Origin: NCEH01 sp002257205
GTDB lineage: Bacteria > Pseudomonadota > Alphaproteobacteria > Rhizobiales > Xanthobacteraceae
DNA length: 64,000 nt
Assembly (NCBI RefSeq): GCF_043195105.1
Contig: NZ_JBAFWO010000004.1
Strand: one strand, 5' to 3'
Shown here piece after piece: positions 24,822-32,346 of the stretch. Position 1 is the first letter of the stretch, and each line of letters begins with the position of its first letter. The notes under the pieces are model-generated. The model saw only the letters and a program-made list of their open reading frames with translations. It was not told the origin of the DNA and did not search any database. A program made the translations under genes and the position numbers.

Positions 24822-25595
24822 ATGACGGCACATCTCACATTCACCAATGTCACCAAGCATTTCGGCAAGGTCGAGGTGGTGGCGACGCCGTTCAACCTCG
24901 CCATTGCCCGCAACGAATTCGTGGTGTTCCTCGGGCCCTCGGGCTGCGGCAAGACCACCTTGATGCGCATGATCGGCGGGCTCGACACGCCGAGCACCGG
25001 GGACATCCTCCTCGATGGCGCACCCGTGGGCGGGCCGGACTGGCGGCGCGGCATGGTGTTCCAATCCTATTCTTCCTTTCCCTGGCTGACGGTGGCGGAA
25101 AACGTCGCCTTCGGCATGCGCTACCGCACCGATCTTTCGGAGGAGGAGAAGCTGGGCCGGCGGGATCATTATCTCGATCTGGTGGGCCTCTACGAATTCT
25201 CCGACACCTATCCCAACCGCGTCTCCGGCGGCATGCGCCAGCGCATCGCCATCGCCCGCACGCTCGCGGCCGGGTCCGACGTGCTGCTGATGGACGAGCC
25301 GTTCGGTGCGCTCGATGCCCAGCGGCGCGAGCAATTGCAGGGCGAATTGCGGCGCATCCAGCGGCGCGACGCGAAGACCGTGGTGTTCGTGACCCACGAT
25401 GTGGAGGAAGCCGCCTTCCTCGCCGACCGGGTGATTGTCTTTTCCAAGCGCCCGGCGCGGATCATGGCGGAAATCGACGTGCGCGCGCGCCTCGGCGAGG
25501 ACCGCACGCTGGAGATGCGCGACGGGGCGGACTTCTTCGCCCTGCGCAACGAGATGCTGCGCCTCGTGCGGGCGAGCGCGGGAGAAGAGCCATGA
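24822..25595 (+). CDS. ABC transporter ATP-binding protein, NitT/TauT (SsuB) type
   Basis: Cytoplasmic ATPase of 257 aa. Walker A FLGPSGCGKTTLMRMIGG, Q-loop GMVFQSYSSFPWLTVAENV, signature VSGGMRQRIAIARTL, Walker B VLLMDEPFGALDAQ, H-switch FVTHDVEEAAFLADR. It starts 10 bp after the permease and overlaps the following SDR gene by 4 bp (ATGA), so the importer and the enzymes are one operon. Confidence 0.93.
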   Translation: MTAHLTFTNVTKHFGKVEVVATPFNLAIARNEFVVFLGPSGCGKTTLMRMIGGLDTPSTGDILLDGAPVGGPDWRRGMVFQSYSSFPWLTVAENVAFGMRYRTDLSEEEKLGRRDHYLDLVGLYEFSDTYPNRVSGGMRQRIAIARTLAAGSDVLLMDEPFGALDAQRREQLQGELRRIQRRDAKTVVFVTHDVEEAAFLADRVIVFSKRPARIMAEIDVRARLGEDRTLEMRDGADFFALRNEMLRLVRASAGEEP

Positions 25596-26362
25596 TGGCG
25601 GGCGGATTGCTAGGCGGCCTCGCGGGGCGCGCGGTTCTGGTGACGGGATCGAGCCGCGGCATCGGCCATGGCATCGCCCGGGCCTTCGCGGCGGCGGGCG
25701 CCGATCTGCATATGCTGGCGGAGGATGACGGCATCTTTGAAGCCGCCGAACGGCTCGGCGCGCGCGGCCACAAGGCCGACATCACCCGCACCGCCGATCT
25801 TGAAGCCGTGGCGCGGGAGTTCGCCCATCTCGACGTGCTGGTGAACAATGCCGGGCTGGAGCTGGTCACGCCGTTGGATGATCCGAGCGCGGAAAACGAG
25901 CTTCGGTTCCGCCGCGTGGTGGAGATCAATGTGACGGGCACGTTCCTCGCCACCCGTGCTTTTGCGCCGAAGCTCTCCCATGGCGGGCGCATCATCAATA
26001 CCGCCTCCATCTGGTCGCGCACCGCCGAGCCCTTGTTCGGCGCCTATGTCGCCTCCAAGCATGCGGTGATCGGCCTGACCAAGACCTTCGCGAAGGAACT
26101 CGGCCCGCGCGGCATCACCGTGAACGCGGTGTGTCCGGGATGGGTGCGCACCGACGCTTCGCTGCGCTCCCTGCGCGCCATGGCCGAGCGCACCGGCCGG
26201 CCGGAGGACGATCTGCTGCGCGAGATCGTGGCGGTGCAGGCGCTGCCGGGCTTCATGGATCCGGACGATGTGGCCGGCACCTATCTGTTTCTGGCTTCCG
26301 ACCTCGCCGCCAACATCACCGGCCAGAGCCTCGGGGTCGATCGTGGAGAAGCACCGTGGTGA
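25592..26362 (+). CDS. Short-chain dehydrogenase/reductase (SDR) 1
   Basis: NAD(P)-dependent oxidoreductase of about 256 aa, cytosolic. TGxxxGIG cofactor motif in VLVTGSSRGIGHGIARAF, NAG motif in LDVLVNNAGLELVTP, catalytic serine in NTASIWSRTAEP and YxxxK in FGAYVASKHAVIGL. It overlaps the ATPase by 4 bp and the next SDR by several bases. The substrate is unknown; paired SDRs in a degradative operon would oxidise or reduce a hydroxy/keto intermediate left after hydrolysis. Confidence 0.9.
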   Translation: MMAGGLLGGLAGRAVLVTGSSRGIGHGIARAFAAAGADLHMLAEDDGIFEAAERLGARGHKADITRTADLEAVAREFAHLDVLVNNAGLELVTPLDDPSAENELRFRRVVEINVTGTFLATRAFAPKLSHGGRIINTASIWSRTAEPLFGAYVASKHAVIGLTKTFAKELGPRGITVNAVCPGWVRTDASLRSLRAMAERTGRPEDDLLREIVAVQALPGFMDPDDVAGTYLFLASDLAANITGQSLGVDRGEAPW

Positions 26363-27081
26363 ACCCATCTGAGACCTCGCCGCACCAGGGCCTGCGCATC
26401 GTCGTCACCGGCGCTGCGAGCGGCATCGGCCGCGCTTGCGCCGATCGGCTGGCGCGCGCCGGCGCCCATGTGGCGGGGTTCGACATCCAAGCCATGGAGG
26501 CGTCCGCCTGGCATCCCGTCACGGTCGATCTCACCGACGAGGCGGCGGTGGTCGCGGCGATGGATGCGGCGGCGGCGCACCTCGGCGGGCTCGACGTGAT
26601 CGTGAACAGCGCCGGGCTGGACCTGGAGAGTCCGCTCTGCGCCTTCGATTTCGCCGCCTTCGAGAAGATGCTGGCGGTGAACGTGCGCGGCACCATCCTG
26701 ATGGCGCGCGAAGCCGCACGGCTGTTCGGCGAACAGGGGCGCATCATCAATATCGCGTCCGAGCTCGGCTATCTCGGCCGGCAGGGCGCCTCGGGCTATT
26801 GCGCCACCAAGGGCGCGATCCTGGCGCTGACCCGCTCTTGGGCGCGGGAGCTTGCGCCGCGCATCCTGGTGAATGCGGTGGCACCGGGGCCGGTGGATAC
26901 GCCCTTGCTCAATTTCGCCGGCATGGATGCGGCCCAGCAGGCGCTGGAAACCAACAATCCGCTGCGCCGCATCGGCCGGCCGGAGGAGGTGGCCGAGGCG
27001 GTCGCCTTCCTCGCCTCCCGCCATACGAATTTCATCACCGGCCAATGCATCAGCGTCGATGGCGGCGCGGCCATGCACTGA
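26356..27081 (+). CDS. Short-chain dehydrogenase/reductase (SDR) 2
   Basis: Second SDR, 241 aa, cytosolic. Cofactor motif VVTGAASGIGRACADRLA, NSAG in LDVIVNSAGLDLESPLC, active site IASELGYLGRQGASGYCATK (Ser, Tyr, Lys). C-terminal FITGQCISVDGGAAM is standard. It starts at GTG GTG (26356/26359), overlapping the end of SDR 1 (GTGGTGA), with GGAGA upstream. It clearly shares the fold with SDR 1 but is diverged, so the two may act on different intermediates. Confidence 0.89.
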   Translation: MVNPSETSPHQGLRIVVTGAASGIGRACADRLARAGAHVAGFDIQAMEASAWHPVTVDLTDEAAVVAAMDAAAAHLGGLDVIVNSAGLDLESPLCAFDFAAFEKMLAVNVRGTILMAREAARLFGEQGRIINIASELGYLGRQGASGYCATKGAILALTRSWARELAPRILVNAVAPGPVDTPLLNFAGMDAAQQALETNNPLRRIGRPEEVAEAVAFLASRHTNFITGQCISVDGGAAMH

Positions 27082-27092
27082 GGGGACATAAG

Positions 27093-27866
27093 ATGGTCGA
27101 TAGCGTCTACATGGCCGAACTGAGCTGGCCGCAATATCAGGCCAAGATCGCCGCCGGGGCGACGGTGTTCATTCCCCTCGGCACCACCGAGCAGCACGGC
27201 CCCCATCTGCCGCTGAACGTGGACGTGGTGCTGCCCACCGCCGTCTGCGCGCGGGTGGCGGCGCAGATCGGCGGCATCGTCGCGCCGGCGATCCCCTATG
27301 GCTACAAGTCCCAGCCCCGCTCCGGCGGCGGCGAAGCGTTTCCCGGCACCACGAGCCTCGATGCCTACACCGTCGCCCTGGTGCTGCGCGATGTGATCCG
27401 CGCCCTCGGCGCCGATGGCGTGCGGCGCATCGTGGTGGTGAACGGCCATTACGAGAACATGTGGCCCGGCGTCGAGGGCGTCGACCTCGGCCTGCGCGAG
27501 CTGCGCCGCGACGGCATCACCGGCATGCAGCTGATGCGCCTGGAATATTGGGATTTCGCCCGGCGCGAAACGCTGGACCGCCTGTTCCCCGATGGCTTCC
27601 CCGGCATCGACCTGGAGCATGCGAGCCTGTTGGAAACCTCGCTCATGCTCCTGGTGCGTCCGGAACTGGTGGAGATGGAGAAGGTGCCGTCCGACGGGCC
27701 GGCGCAATTCCCCACCTATGACATGCACCCGGTGCCGAAAGGCTTCGTTCCGGCGTCCGGCGTGTTGGCGGTGGCGAATGGCTCGACCGCCGAAAAGGGC
27801 CAGTGGCTGATGGACGATTATGTCGCCGGCATCACCGCGGCGGTGCGCAAGGAATTCAATCTCTGA
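27093..27866 (+). CDS. Creatininase-family amidohydrolase
   Basis: Metal-dependent cyclic amidohydrolase of 257 aa, cytosolic. It aligns along its length with Pseudomonas putida creatininase (creatinine to creatine): LGTTEQHGPHLPLNVDVVLP, YGYKSQPRSGGGEAFPGTTS, VVNGHYENMWPGVEGVDL, YWDF, DLEHASLLETSLML. Metal-ligand positions E33, H35, D44, H119 and E121 are all kept, as is the lid tryptophan (W153). The second lid tryptophan of the P. putida enzyme (W174 there) is Ile172 here, so the substrate may differ. Start ATG 27093 lies 11 bp after SDR 2. Neighbouring ureohydrolases could cleave a ring-opened guanidino product to urea. Confidence 0.86.
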   Translation: MVDSVYMAELSWPQYQAKIAAGATVFIPLGTTEQHGPHLPLNVDVVLPTAVCARVAAQIGGIVAPAIPYGYKSQPRSGGGEAFPGTTSLDAYTVALVLRDVIRALGADGVRRIVVVNGHYENMWPGVEGVDLGLRELRRDGITGMQLMRLEYWDFARRETLDRLFPDGFPGIDLEHASLLETSLMLLVRPELVEMEKVPSDGPAQFPTYDMHPVPKGFVPASGVLAVANGSTAEKGQWLMDDYVAGITAAVRKEFNL

Positions 27867-27909
27867 TAGCGCGGGCGCGGCCCGCTTGAGCCAGATGGCA
27901 GGTTCTTCA

Positions 27910-28878
27910 ATGGTTGGAAAGTTCGAGCCGGCGGATTCCGGCAGCATCCCGCGCTTCGCGGGCATCGCCACCTTCATGCGCCTGCCCCAGGCCGAGCCCG
28001 CCGAGGTGGACATCGCCTTGCTCGGCGTGCCGTTCGACGGCGGGGTGACCAACCGCGCCGGCACGCGCCATGGTCCGCGCGAATTGCGCAACCAGTCCAG
28101 CCTGACGCGCCGGGTGCACCATGTCACCGGCATCTCCCCCTATGACCTGGCGCGGGTCGCCGATTGCGGCGATGCGCCGGTCGATCCGCTGGATTTGATG
28201 AAAACCCTCAAGCTCGTCGGCGATTTCTATGCCGGCGTGCGCACGGCGGGCGCGGTGCCGCTCTCGGCCGGCGGCGATCACCTGATGACGCTGCCGATCC
28301 TGCGCGGGCTGGTGCACGAGGGACCCGTGGGCGTGGTGCAGTTTGATGCCCATTCCGACACCTATGACGGCTTTTTCGGCGGCAATCCCTACAACCACGG
28401 CACGCCGTTCCGCCGCGCCATCGAGGAAGGGCTGATCGACCCCAAGCGTTTCGTGCAGATCGGCCTGCGCGGGGCGATCTCGGATGCCTCGAACTTCGAT
28501 TTCGCGAAGGCGTGCGGCATCCGCATGATCTTCATGGAGGAGTTCATCACGCGCGGGCCGCAGGACGTGATGGACGAGGTCCATGCCATCCTGGGCGAAA
28601 AACCGGCCTATGTGACCTTCGACATCGACAGCCTCGACCCCTCCTTCGCGCCGGGCACCGGCACGCCGGAGATCGGCGGCTTCACCACCCGCGAGGCGCA
28701 GCACATGGTGCGGGCGCTGGCGGGGCTGAATCTGATCGGCGCGGACCTCGTGGAGGTGTCGCCGCCGTTCGACCCGTCCGGCCTCACGGCGCTGACGGGC
28801 GCGAGCATCATGTTCGAGCTTTTGTGCGTGCTGGCCACAGCGTTCGCCGAACGGCGCGGCGCGCCGGTCGCCCTTTAA
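27910..28878 (+). CDS. Ureohydrolase (agmatinase/guanidinobutyrase family) 1
   Basis: Binuclear-metal guanidino hydrolase releasing urea, 322 aa, cytosolic. Ligand motifs are GGDHLMT (121-127), FDAHSD (145-150) and DIDSLDPSFAPGTGTPEIGG (from 238). The start MVGKFEPADSGSIPRFAGIA and the ending VEVSPPFDPSGLTALTGASI resemble guanidinobutyrase/guanidinopropionase more than arginase. It follows the creatininase-family gene by 43 bp and precedes a second ureohydrolase by 10 bp. An in-frame ATG at 27895 is an alternative start. Likely substrate is a guanidino acid made by, or imported with, the creatininase substrate; agmatine is not excluded. Confidence 0.88.
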   Translation: MVGKFEPADSGSIPRFAGIATFMRLPQAEPAEVDIALLGVPFDGGVTNRAGTRHGPRELRNQSSLTRRVHHVTGISPYDLARVADCGDAPVDPLDLMKTLKLVGDFYAGVRTAGAVPLSAGGDHLMTLPILRGLVHEGPVGVVQFDAHSDTYDGFFGGNPYNHGTPFRRAIEEGLIDPKRFVQIGLRGAISDASNFDFAKACGIRMIFMEEFITRGPQDVMDEVHAILGEKPAYVTFDIDSLDPSFAPGTGTPEIGGFTTREAQHMVRALAGLNLIGADLVEVSPPFDPSGLTALTGASIMFELLCVLATAFAERRGAPVAL

Positions 28879-28888
28879 GGAAAACCCC

Positions 28889-29845
28889 ATGGCCCATGGA
28901 TATGAAAGCGGGCGGCTCGATCTGCCCTTCGTCGGCATCTGCACGTTTGGCAAGTATCCGCTGTGCCTGGATTGGGACAAGCTGGAGGCCGACGTCGCCA
29001 TCCTCGGCGCGCCGTTCGACCTTGGCACCCAATGGCGCTCCGGCGCCCGCTCGGGTCCGCGCGCGATCCGCGACGCGTCGACCTTGTTCGCCTTCGGCCA
29101 TTCCGGCGCCTATGACCATGAGGACGACGTGGTCTATCTGCCCGCCGGGGCGGCGCGCATCGTGGACATGGGCGATGCGGACATGATCCACACCGACACC
29201 GCCCGCAGCCACGCCAATATCGAAGCCGGGGTGCGCGCGATCCTCAAGGCCGGCGCGCTGCCGGTGGTGCTCGGCGGCGATCATTCCATCAACATTCCCT
29301 GCGTCGCCGCCTTTTCCGACGAAGCGCCGGTGCATCTGGTGCAGTTCGACGCGCATCTGGATTTCGTCGATGAGCGGCACGGCGTGCGCAACGGCCACGG
29401 CAGCCCCATGCGCCGTGCCGCCGAGCAGTCTCATGTGACTGGCCTGACCCAGCTCGGCATCCGCAACGTCTCCTCCACCGCCCGCGAGGGCTATGAGGAC
29501 GCCCGCCGCATGGGCAGCGACATCCTGAGCGTGCGGCAGATCCGCAAGCTTGGCACCGAAGCGGTGCTGGCGCGCATTCCCGCCGGGGCGCGCTATTATG
29601 TCAGCATCGACATCGACGGCTTCGACCCCTCCATCGCGCCGGGCACCGGCACGCCCAGCCATGGCGGCTTCACCTATTACGAGGTGCTGGAGCTGCTGGA
29701 CGGCCTCGCCAAGCGGGGCACCATCGTCGGCGTGGACCTGGTGGAGGTGGCGCGCGAATATGATCCGGCCGGCGTCACCGCCATCCTCGCCGCCCAGATC
29801 CTGCTCAATCTCATCGGCCGCATCCTGCACCAGCGCGGCCGCTGA
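28889..29845 (+). CDS. Ureohydrolase (agmatinase family) 2
   Basis: Second guanidino hydrolase, 318 aa, only distantly like its neighbour. All Mn-binding motifs are present: GGDHSI (129-134), FDAHLD (153-158) and DIDGFDPSIAPGTGTPSHGG (from 241). The N-terminus MAHGYESGRLDLPFVGICTF and the ending LVEVAREYDPAGVTAILAAQ differ from protein 1, suggesting a different substrate or a heteromeric partner. RBS AAGGAAAA lies in the 10-bp gap after gene 1. It is the last gene of the operon and is convergent with lhgO (2 bp between stops). Confidence 0.87.
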   Translation: MAHGYESGRLDLPFVGICTFGKYPLCLDWDKLEADVAILGAPFDLGTQWRSGARSGPRAIRDASTLFAFGHSGAYDHEDDVVYLPAGAARIVDMGDADMIHTDTARSHANIEAGVRAILKAGALPVVLGGDHSINIPCVAAFSDEAPVHLVQFDAHLDFVDERHGVRNGHGSPMRRAAEQSHVTGLTQLGIRNVSSTAREGYEDARRMGSDILSVRQIRKLGTEAVLARIPAGARYYVSIDIDGFDPSIAPGTGTPSHGGFTYYEVLELLDGLAKRGTIVGVDLVEVAREYDPAGVTAILAAQILLNLIGRILHQRGR

Positions 29846-29847
29846 GT

Positions 29848-31047
29848 TCAGGCGGCCCGCGCGCCCATGAGCTTGTCGGCGATCATCTCGCCGATGGGCA
29901 AAGCGGCGGTGGCGGCGGGGGAGGGTGCGTTGCACACATGCAGTGAGCGCGGCGTCTGCTCGAACAGGAAGTCGTGCACCAGCGTGCCGTTCGCCAGCAC
30001 CGCCTGGGCGCGGATGCCGGCTTCATAGGGCTGGAGGTCCGCCATGGTCAGGTCCGGGCAATATTTGCGGCATTGCTCCAGATAGCCGGCGGGCAGGAGG
30101 GAATTCTTCAGCTCTTTGATCGCCGCGCGCGGATTGTTGGCGAGCGTGCGCCAGAAGCCGGGGAAGCTGAGCGTATCGGCGAGATCGGCCGCGTTCACCG
30201 AGAGCTTGGGATAGCCCTCGCGCGCCATGCCCAGCACCGCATTGGGGCCGACCGTCACCGAGCCGTCGATCATGCGGGTGAGGTGGATGCCGAGGAACGG
30301 CAAGGCGGGGTCCGGCACGGGATAGATCAGGTGCTTGACGATGGAATTGCGGCTCGGCGGCAGGCGATAATATTCGCCCCGGAACGGCACGATGCGGTGG
30401 GTGACCTTCAGCCCGGCGAGGCGCGCGATGCGGTCCGATTGCAGGCCGGCGCAGGCCACCAGCGTCTTGCCGCGATGGGCGACGCCGCCGCTGCGCACCT
30501 CCACGTCTTCAGCCCCCTCGCGGATCGCATCCACCTTCGCGCCGAGCAGGATGGTGCCGCCGGCGGCCTCGATCTCGCGGGCGAGGGCCGCGCAGACCTG
30601 CTTGTAGTCGACGATGCCTGTGGACGGCACGAGCAGGGCGCCGATGCCGGTGATGTTGGGTTCGCGCCGCCGCAGCTCGGCGCCGTCCAGCCGCTCCACC
30701 TCCACGCCGTTTGAGGCGGCGCGCTGGTAGAGCGCATCCATGCGCGCCAGTTCCTCCGCGTCGGTGGCCACCAGCAGCTTGCCGCAGGTTTCAAAGGCGA
30801 TGTTGTGGGCGCGGCAGAAGTCCTTGGTCGCCTGGGCGCCTTTGCGGCAGAGCTCGGCCTTGAAGCTGCCGGGGGCATAATAGATGCCGGCATGGATGAC
30901 GCCGCTGTTGTGTCCGGTCTGATGGCGCGCGAGCCCGCCCTCCTTCTCCAGCAGCAGAACGCCCGCGCCGGGCTGGCGGCGCAGGATTTCCCGCGCCGTC
31001 GAGAGGCCGACGATGCCGCCTCCGATGATGATGAAATCATAGAGCAT
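29848..31047 (-). CDS. lhgO: L-2-hydroxyglutarate dehydrogenase/oxidase
   Basis: FAD enzyme oxidising L-2-hydroxyglutarate to 2-oxoglutarate, passing electrons to oxygen or membrane quinone; 399 aa. N-terminal FAD motif MLYDFIIIGGGIVGLSTARE, followed by ARHQTGHNSGVIHAGIYYAP (very characteristic of LhgO). Later motifs: STGIVDYKQVCAALAREIEA, VVPFRGEYYRL-like (IVPFRGEYYRLPPSRNSIVK), and LVHDFLFEQTPRSLHVCNAP at the C-terminus. The ATG at 31047 is chosen from family starts. In glutarate/lysine catabolism it follows CsiD, but no csiD is here; it may simply repair the side-product of dehydrogenases. Confidence 0.93.
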   Translation of the reverse strand: MLYDFIIIGGGIVGLSTAREILRRQPGAGVLLLEKEGGLARHQTGHNSGVIHAGIYYAPGSFKAELCRKGAQATKDFCRAHNIAFETCGKLLVATDAEELARMDALYQRAASNGVEVERLDGAELRRREPNITGIGALLVPSTGIVDYKQVCAALAREIEAAGGTILLGAKVDAIREGAEDVEVRSGGVAHRGKTLVACAGLQSDRIARLAGLKVTHRIVPFRGEYYRLPPSRNSIVKHLIYPVPDPALPFLGIHLTRMIDGSVTVGPNAVLGMAREGYPKLSVNAADLADTLSFPGFWRTLANNPRAAIKELKNSLLPAGYLEQCRKYCPDLTMADLQPYEAGIRAQAVLANGTLVHDFLFEQTPRSLHVCNAPSPAATAALPIGEMIADKLMGARAA

Positions 31048-31152
31048 GATGCTCTTTTCCTCCCGCAAGTCCGGGCTGCGCAGGGCGCCCGTGTTTTTCC
31101 CGGCGGTGTGTCCCGCCGGCTGATGGCGTGCCTCAGGGCGCTAGAGCCGGAT

Positions 31153-31193
31153 CTGCCCATATTGAATCGCCCAAGGCGACGCAATATGGGCAG
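31153..31193. repeat. Two-tier hairpin element between lhgO and the hydroxyacid dehydrogenase
   Basis: Perfect 12-bp arms CTGCCCATATTG (31153-31164) and CAATATGGGCAG (31182-31193) enclose an inner 5-bp stem TCGCC-CAA-GGCGA. There is no T-tract, so it is not a standard terminator. It lies in a 181-bp gene-free gap. I recall similar sequences scattered between genes in related Hyphomicrobiales, so I read it as an extragenic palindromic repeat; a search is needed to confirm copies. Confidence 0.6.
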
Positions 31194-31217
31194 TGAATCC
31201 GCTTCTATTCAATAAGT

Positions 31218-31240
31218 TAGAGCGCGATTCAGCGCTCTAG
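31218..31240 (-). terminator. Hairpin spanning the stop codon of the hydroxyacid dehydrogenase
   Basis: TAGAGCGC and GCGCTCTA form an 8-bp stem around a 6-nt loop, just across the end of the 31229-32200 gene. On the minus strand it is followed by ACTTATTGAATAG rather than a clean U-run. It may be a weak terminator or mRNA-stabilising hairpin. Confidence 0.4.
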
Positions 31241-32200
31241 CACGCGGATCGGCGCGCCGCGCTGCCAGGCGGCGATGTCTTCGACGATCTGCGGGAAGGC
31301 CGTGCGATAGGTGTTTTCCGTAACATAGCCGATATGCGGCGTCGCCAGCACATTGGGCAAAAATCGGAACGGATGATCCATCGCCAGCGGTTCGGTGTCG
31401 AACACGTCGAGCGCCGCCCCGGCGATCCGCCGCTGCATCAGGGCCTCCACCAGGGCCGGCTCGGAGACGATCGGCCCGCGCGAGGTGTTCACCAGGAAGG
31501 CCGTTGGCTTCATCTGCCCGAGTTCCGCCGCGCTGACGAGATCCTGCGTGCGGGCGCCAAGCTTGAGGTGGATGGTGAGCACGTCGGCGCGGGCGAACAG
31601 CTGATCCTTTTCCACCCGTTCCACGCCGCATTCGGCCGCCCGCTCGGCGGTGAGATTCTGGCTCCAGGCGATGACCTTCATGCCGAAGGCCTGGCCGAAC
31701 TTCGCCACCTCGGCGCCGATGCGCCCGAGCCCGAGCACGCCCAGCGTCTTGCCGGCGATGTCCGTGCCGAGGCCGACTTGCCAGCCGCCGGCGCGCACGG
31801 AGGCAGCCTCAAGATGCAGGCCGCGCGTCACCGCCAGCACCAGCGCCCAGGTGAGCGCGGGGGTCGCATGGGGCTCGCCGCCGGCGGTCCCGCTCACGAC
31901 GATGCCGCGCGCCTGCGCCGCCGCGATATCGATGGAAGCATTCCACAGGCCGATGGTGGTGATGAGCTTGAGATTCGGCAGCCGGGCGATCAGCGCCGCG
32001 TCCACCGGCGTGCGCTCGCGCGTGAGGACCAGCGCGTCGAACGGGTTGAGGCGGGCAGCGAGACGGTCCGGGTCGTCCACGTGATCGTGGAAGAAGACCG
32101 TCTCGGCGCCGGGCTTCAGCGTGCCCCAATCGGCCATGGCGGCGGCCACGTTCTGGTAATCGTCGAGGACGGCGACGCGGGCGGGGGCGGGTTCTGTCAT
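31229..32200 (-). CDS. D-2-hydroxyacid dehydrogenase (phosphoglycerate dehydrogenase-like)
   Basis: NAD-dependent dehydrogenase of 323 aa, cytosolic. Rossmann motif GKTLGVLGLGRIGAEVAKFG near residue 150. Catalytic Arg in NTSRGPIVSEPALVE, Glu in LDVFDTEPLAMDHPF, His in LATPHIGYVTENTY. The specificity is open: glycerate, glyoxylate/hydroxypyruvate or other 2-hydroxy acids. I use the ATG at 32200 (MTEPAPARVAVLDDYQN), which fits the family; an open frame extends upstream to 32347, overlapping the edd promoter region. It is divergent from edd across 146 bp, which must hold both promoters. Confidence 0.88.
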   Translation of the reverse strand: MTEPAPARVAVLDDYQNVAAAMADWGTLKPGAETVFFHDHVDDPDRLAARLNPFDALVLTRERTPVDAALIARLPNLKLITTIGLWNASIDIAAAQARGIVVSGTAGGEPHATPALTWALVLAVTRGLHLEAASVRAGGWQVGLGTDIAGKTLGVLGLGRIGAEVAKFGQAFGMKVIAWSQNLTAERAAECGVERVEKDQLFARADVLTIHLKLGARTQDLVSAAELGQMKPTAFLVNTSRGPIVSEPALVEALMQRRIAGAALDVFDTEPLAMDHPFRFLPNVLATPHIGYVTENTYRTAFPQIVEDIAAWQRGAPIRVLER

Positions 32201-32346
32201 TGAAATGCTCGCTATCGGGCGCATGTGTTGCGGATGCCCTTGATCCGGCTTCGAGGCTAAAATGGCAATCTCTGTCCTTGAATCGGATCGCGCCGGGACC
32301 GTCGCGGTTTTCCGCCCCTTCCCCACCCGCCAGCCAGGAGGTCCCA

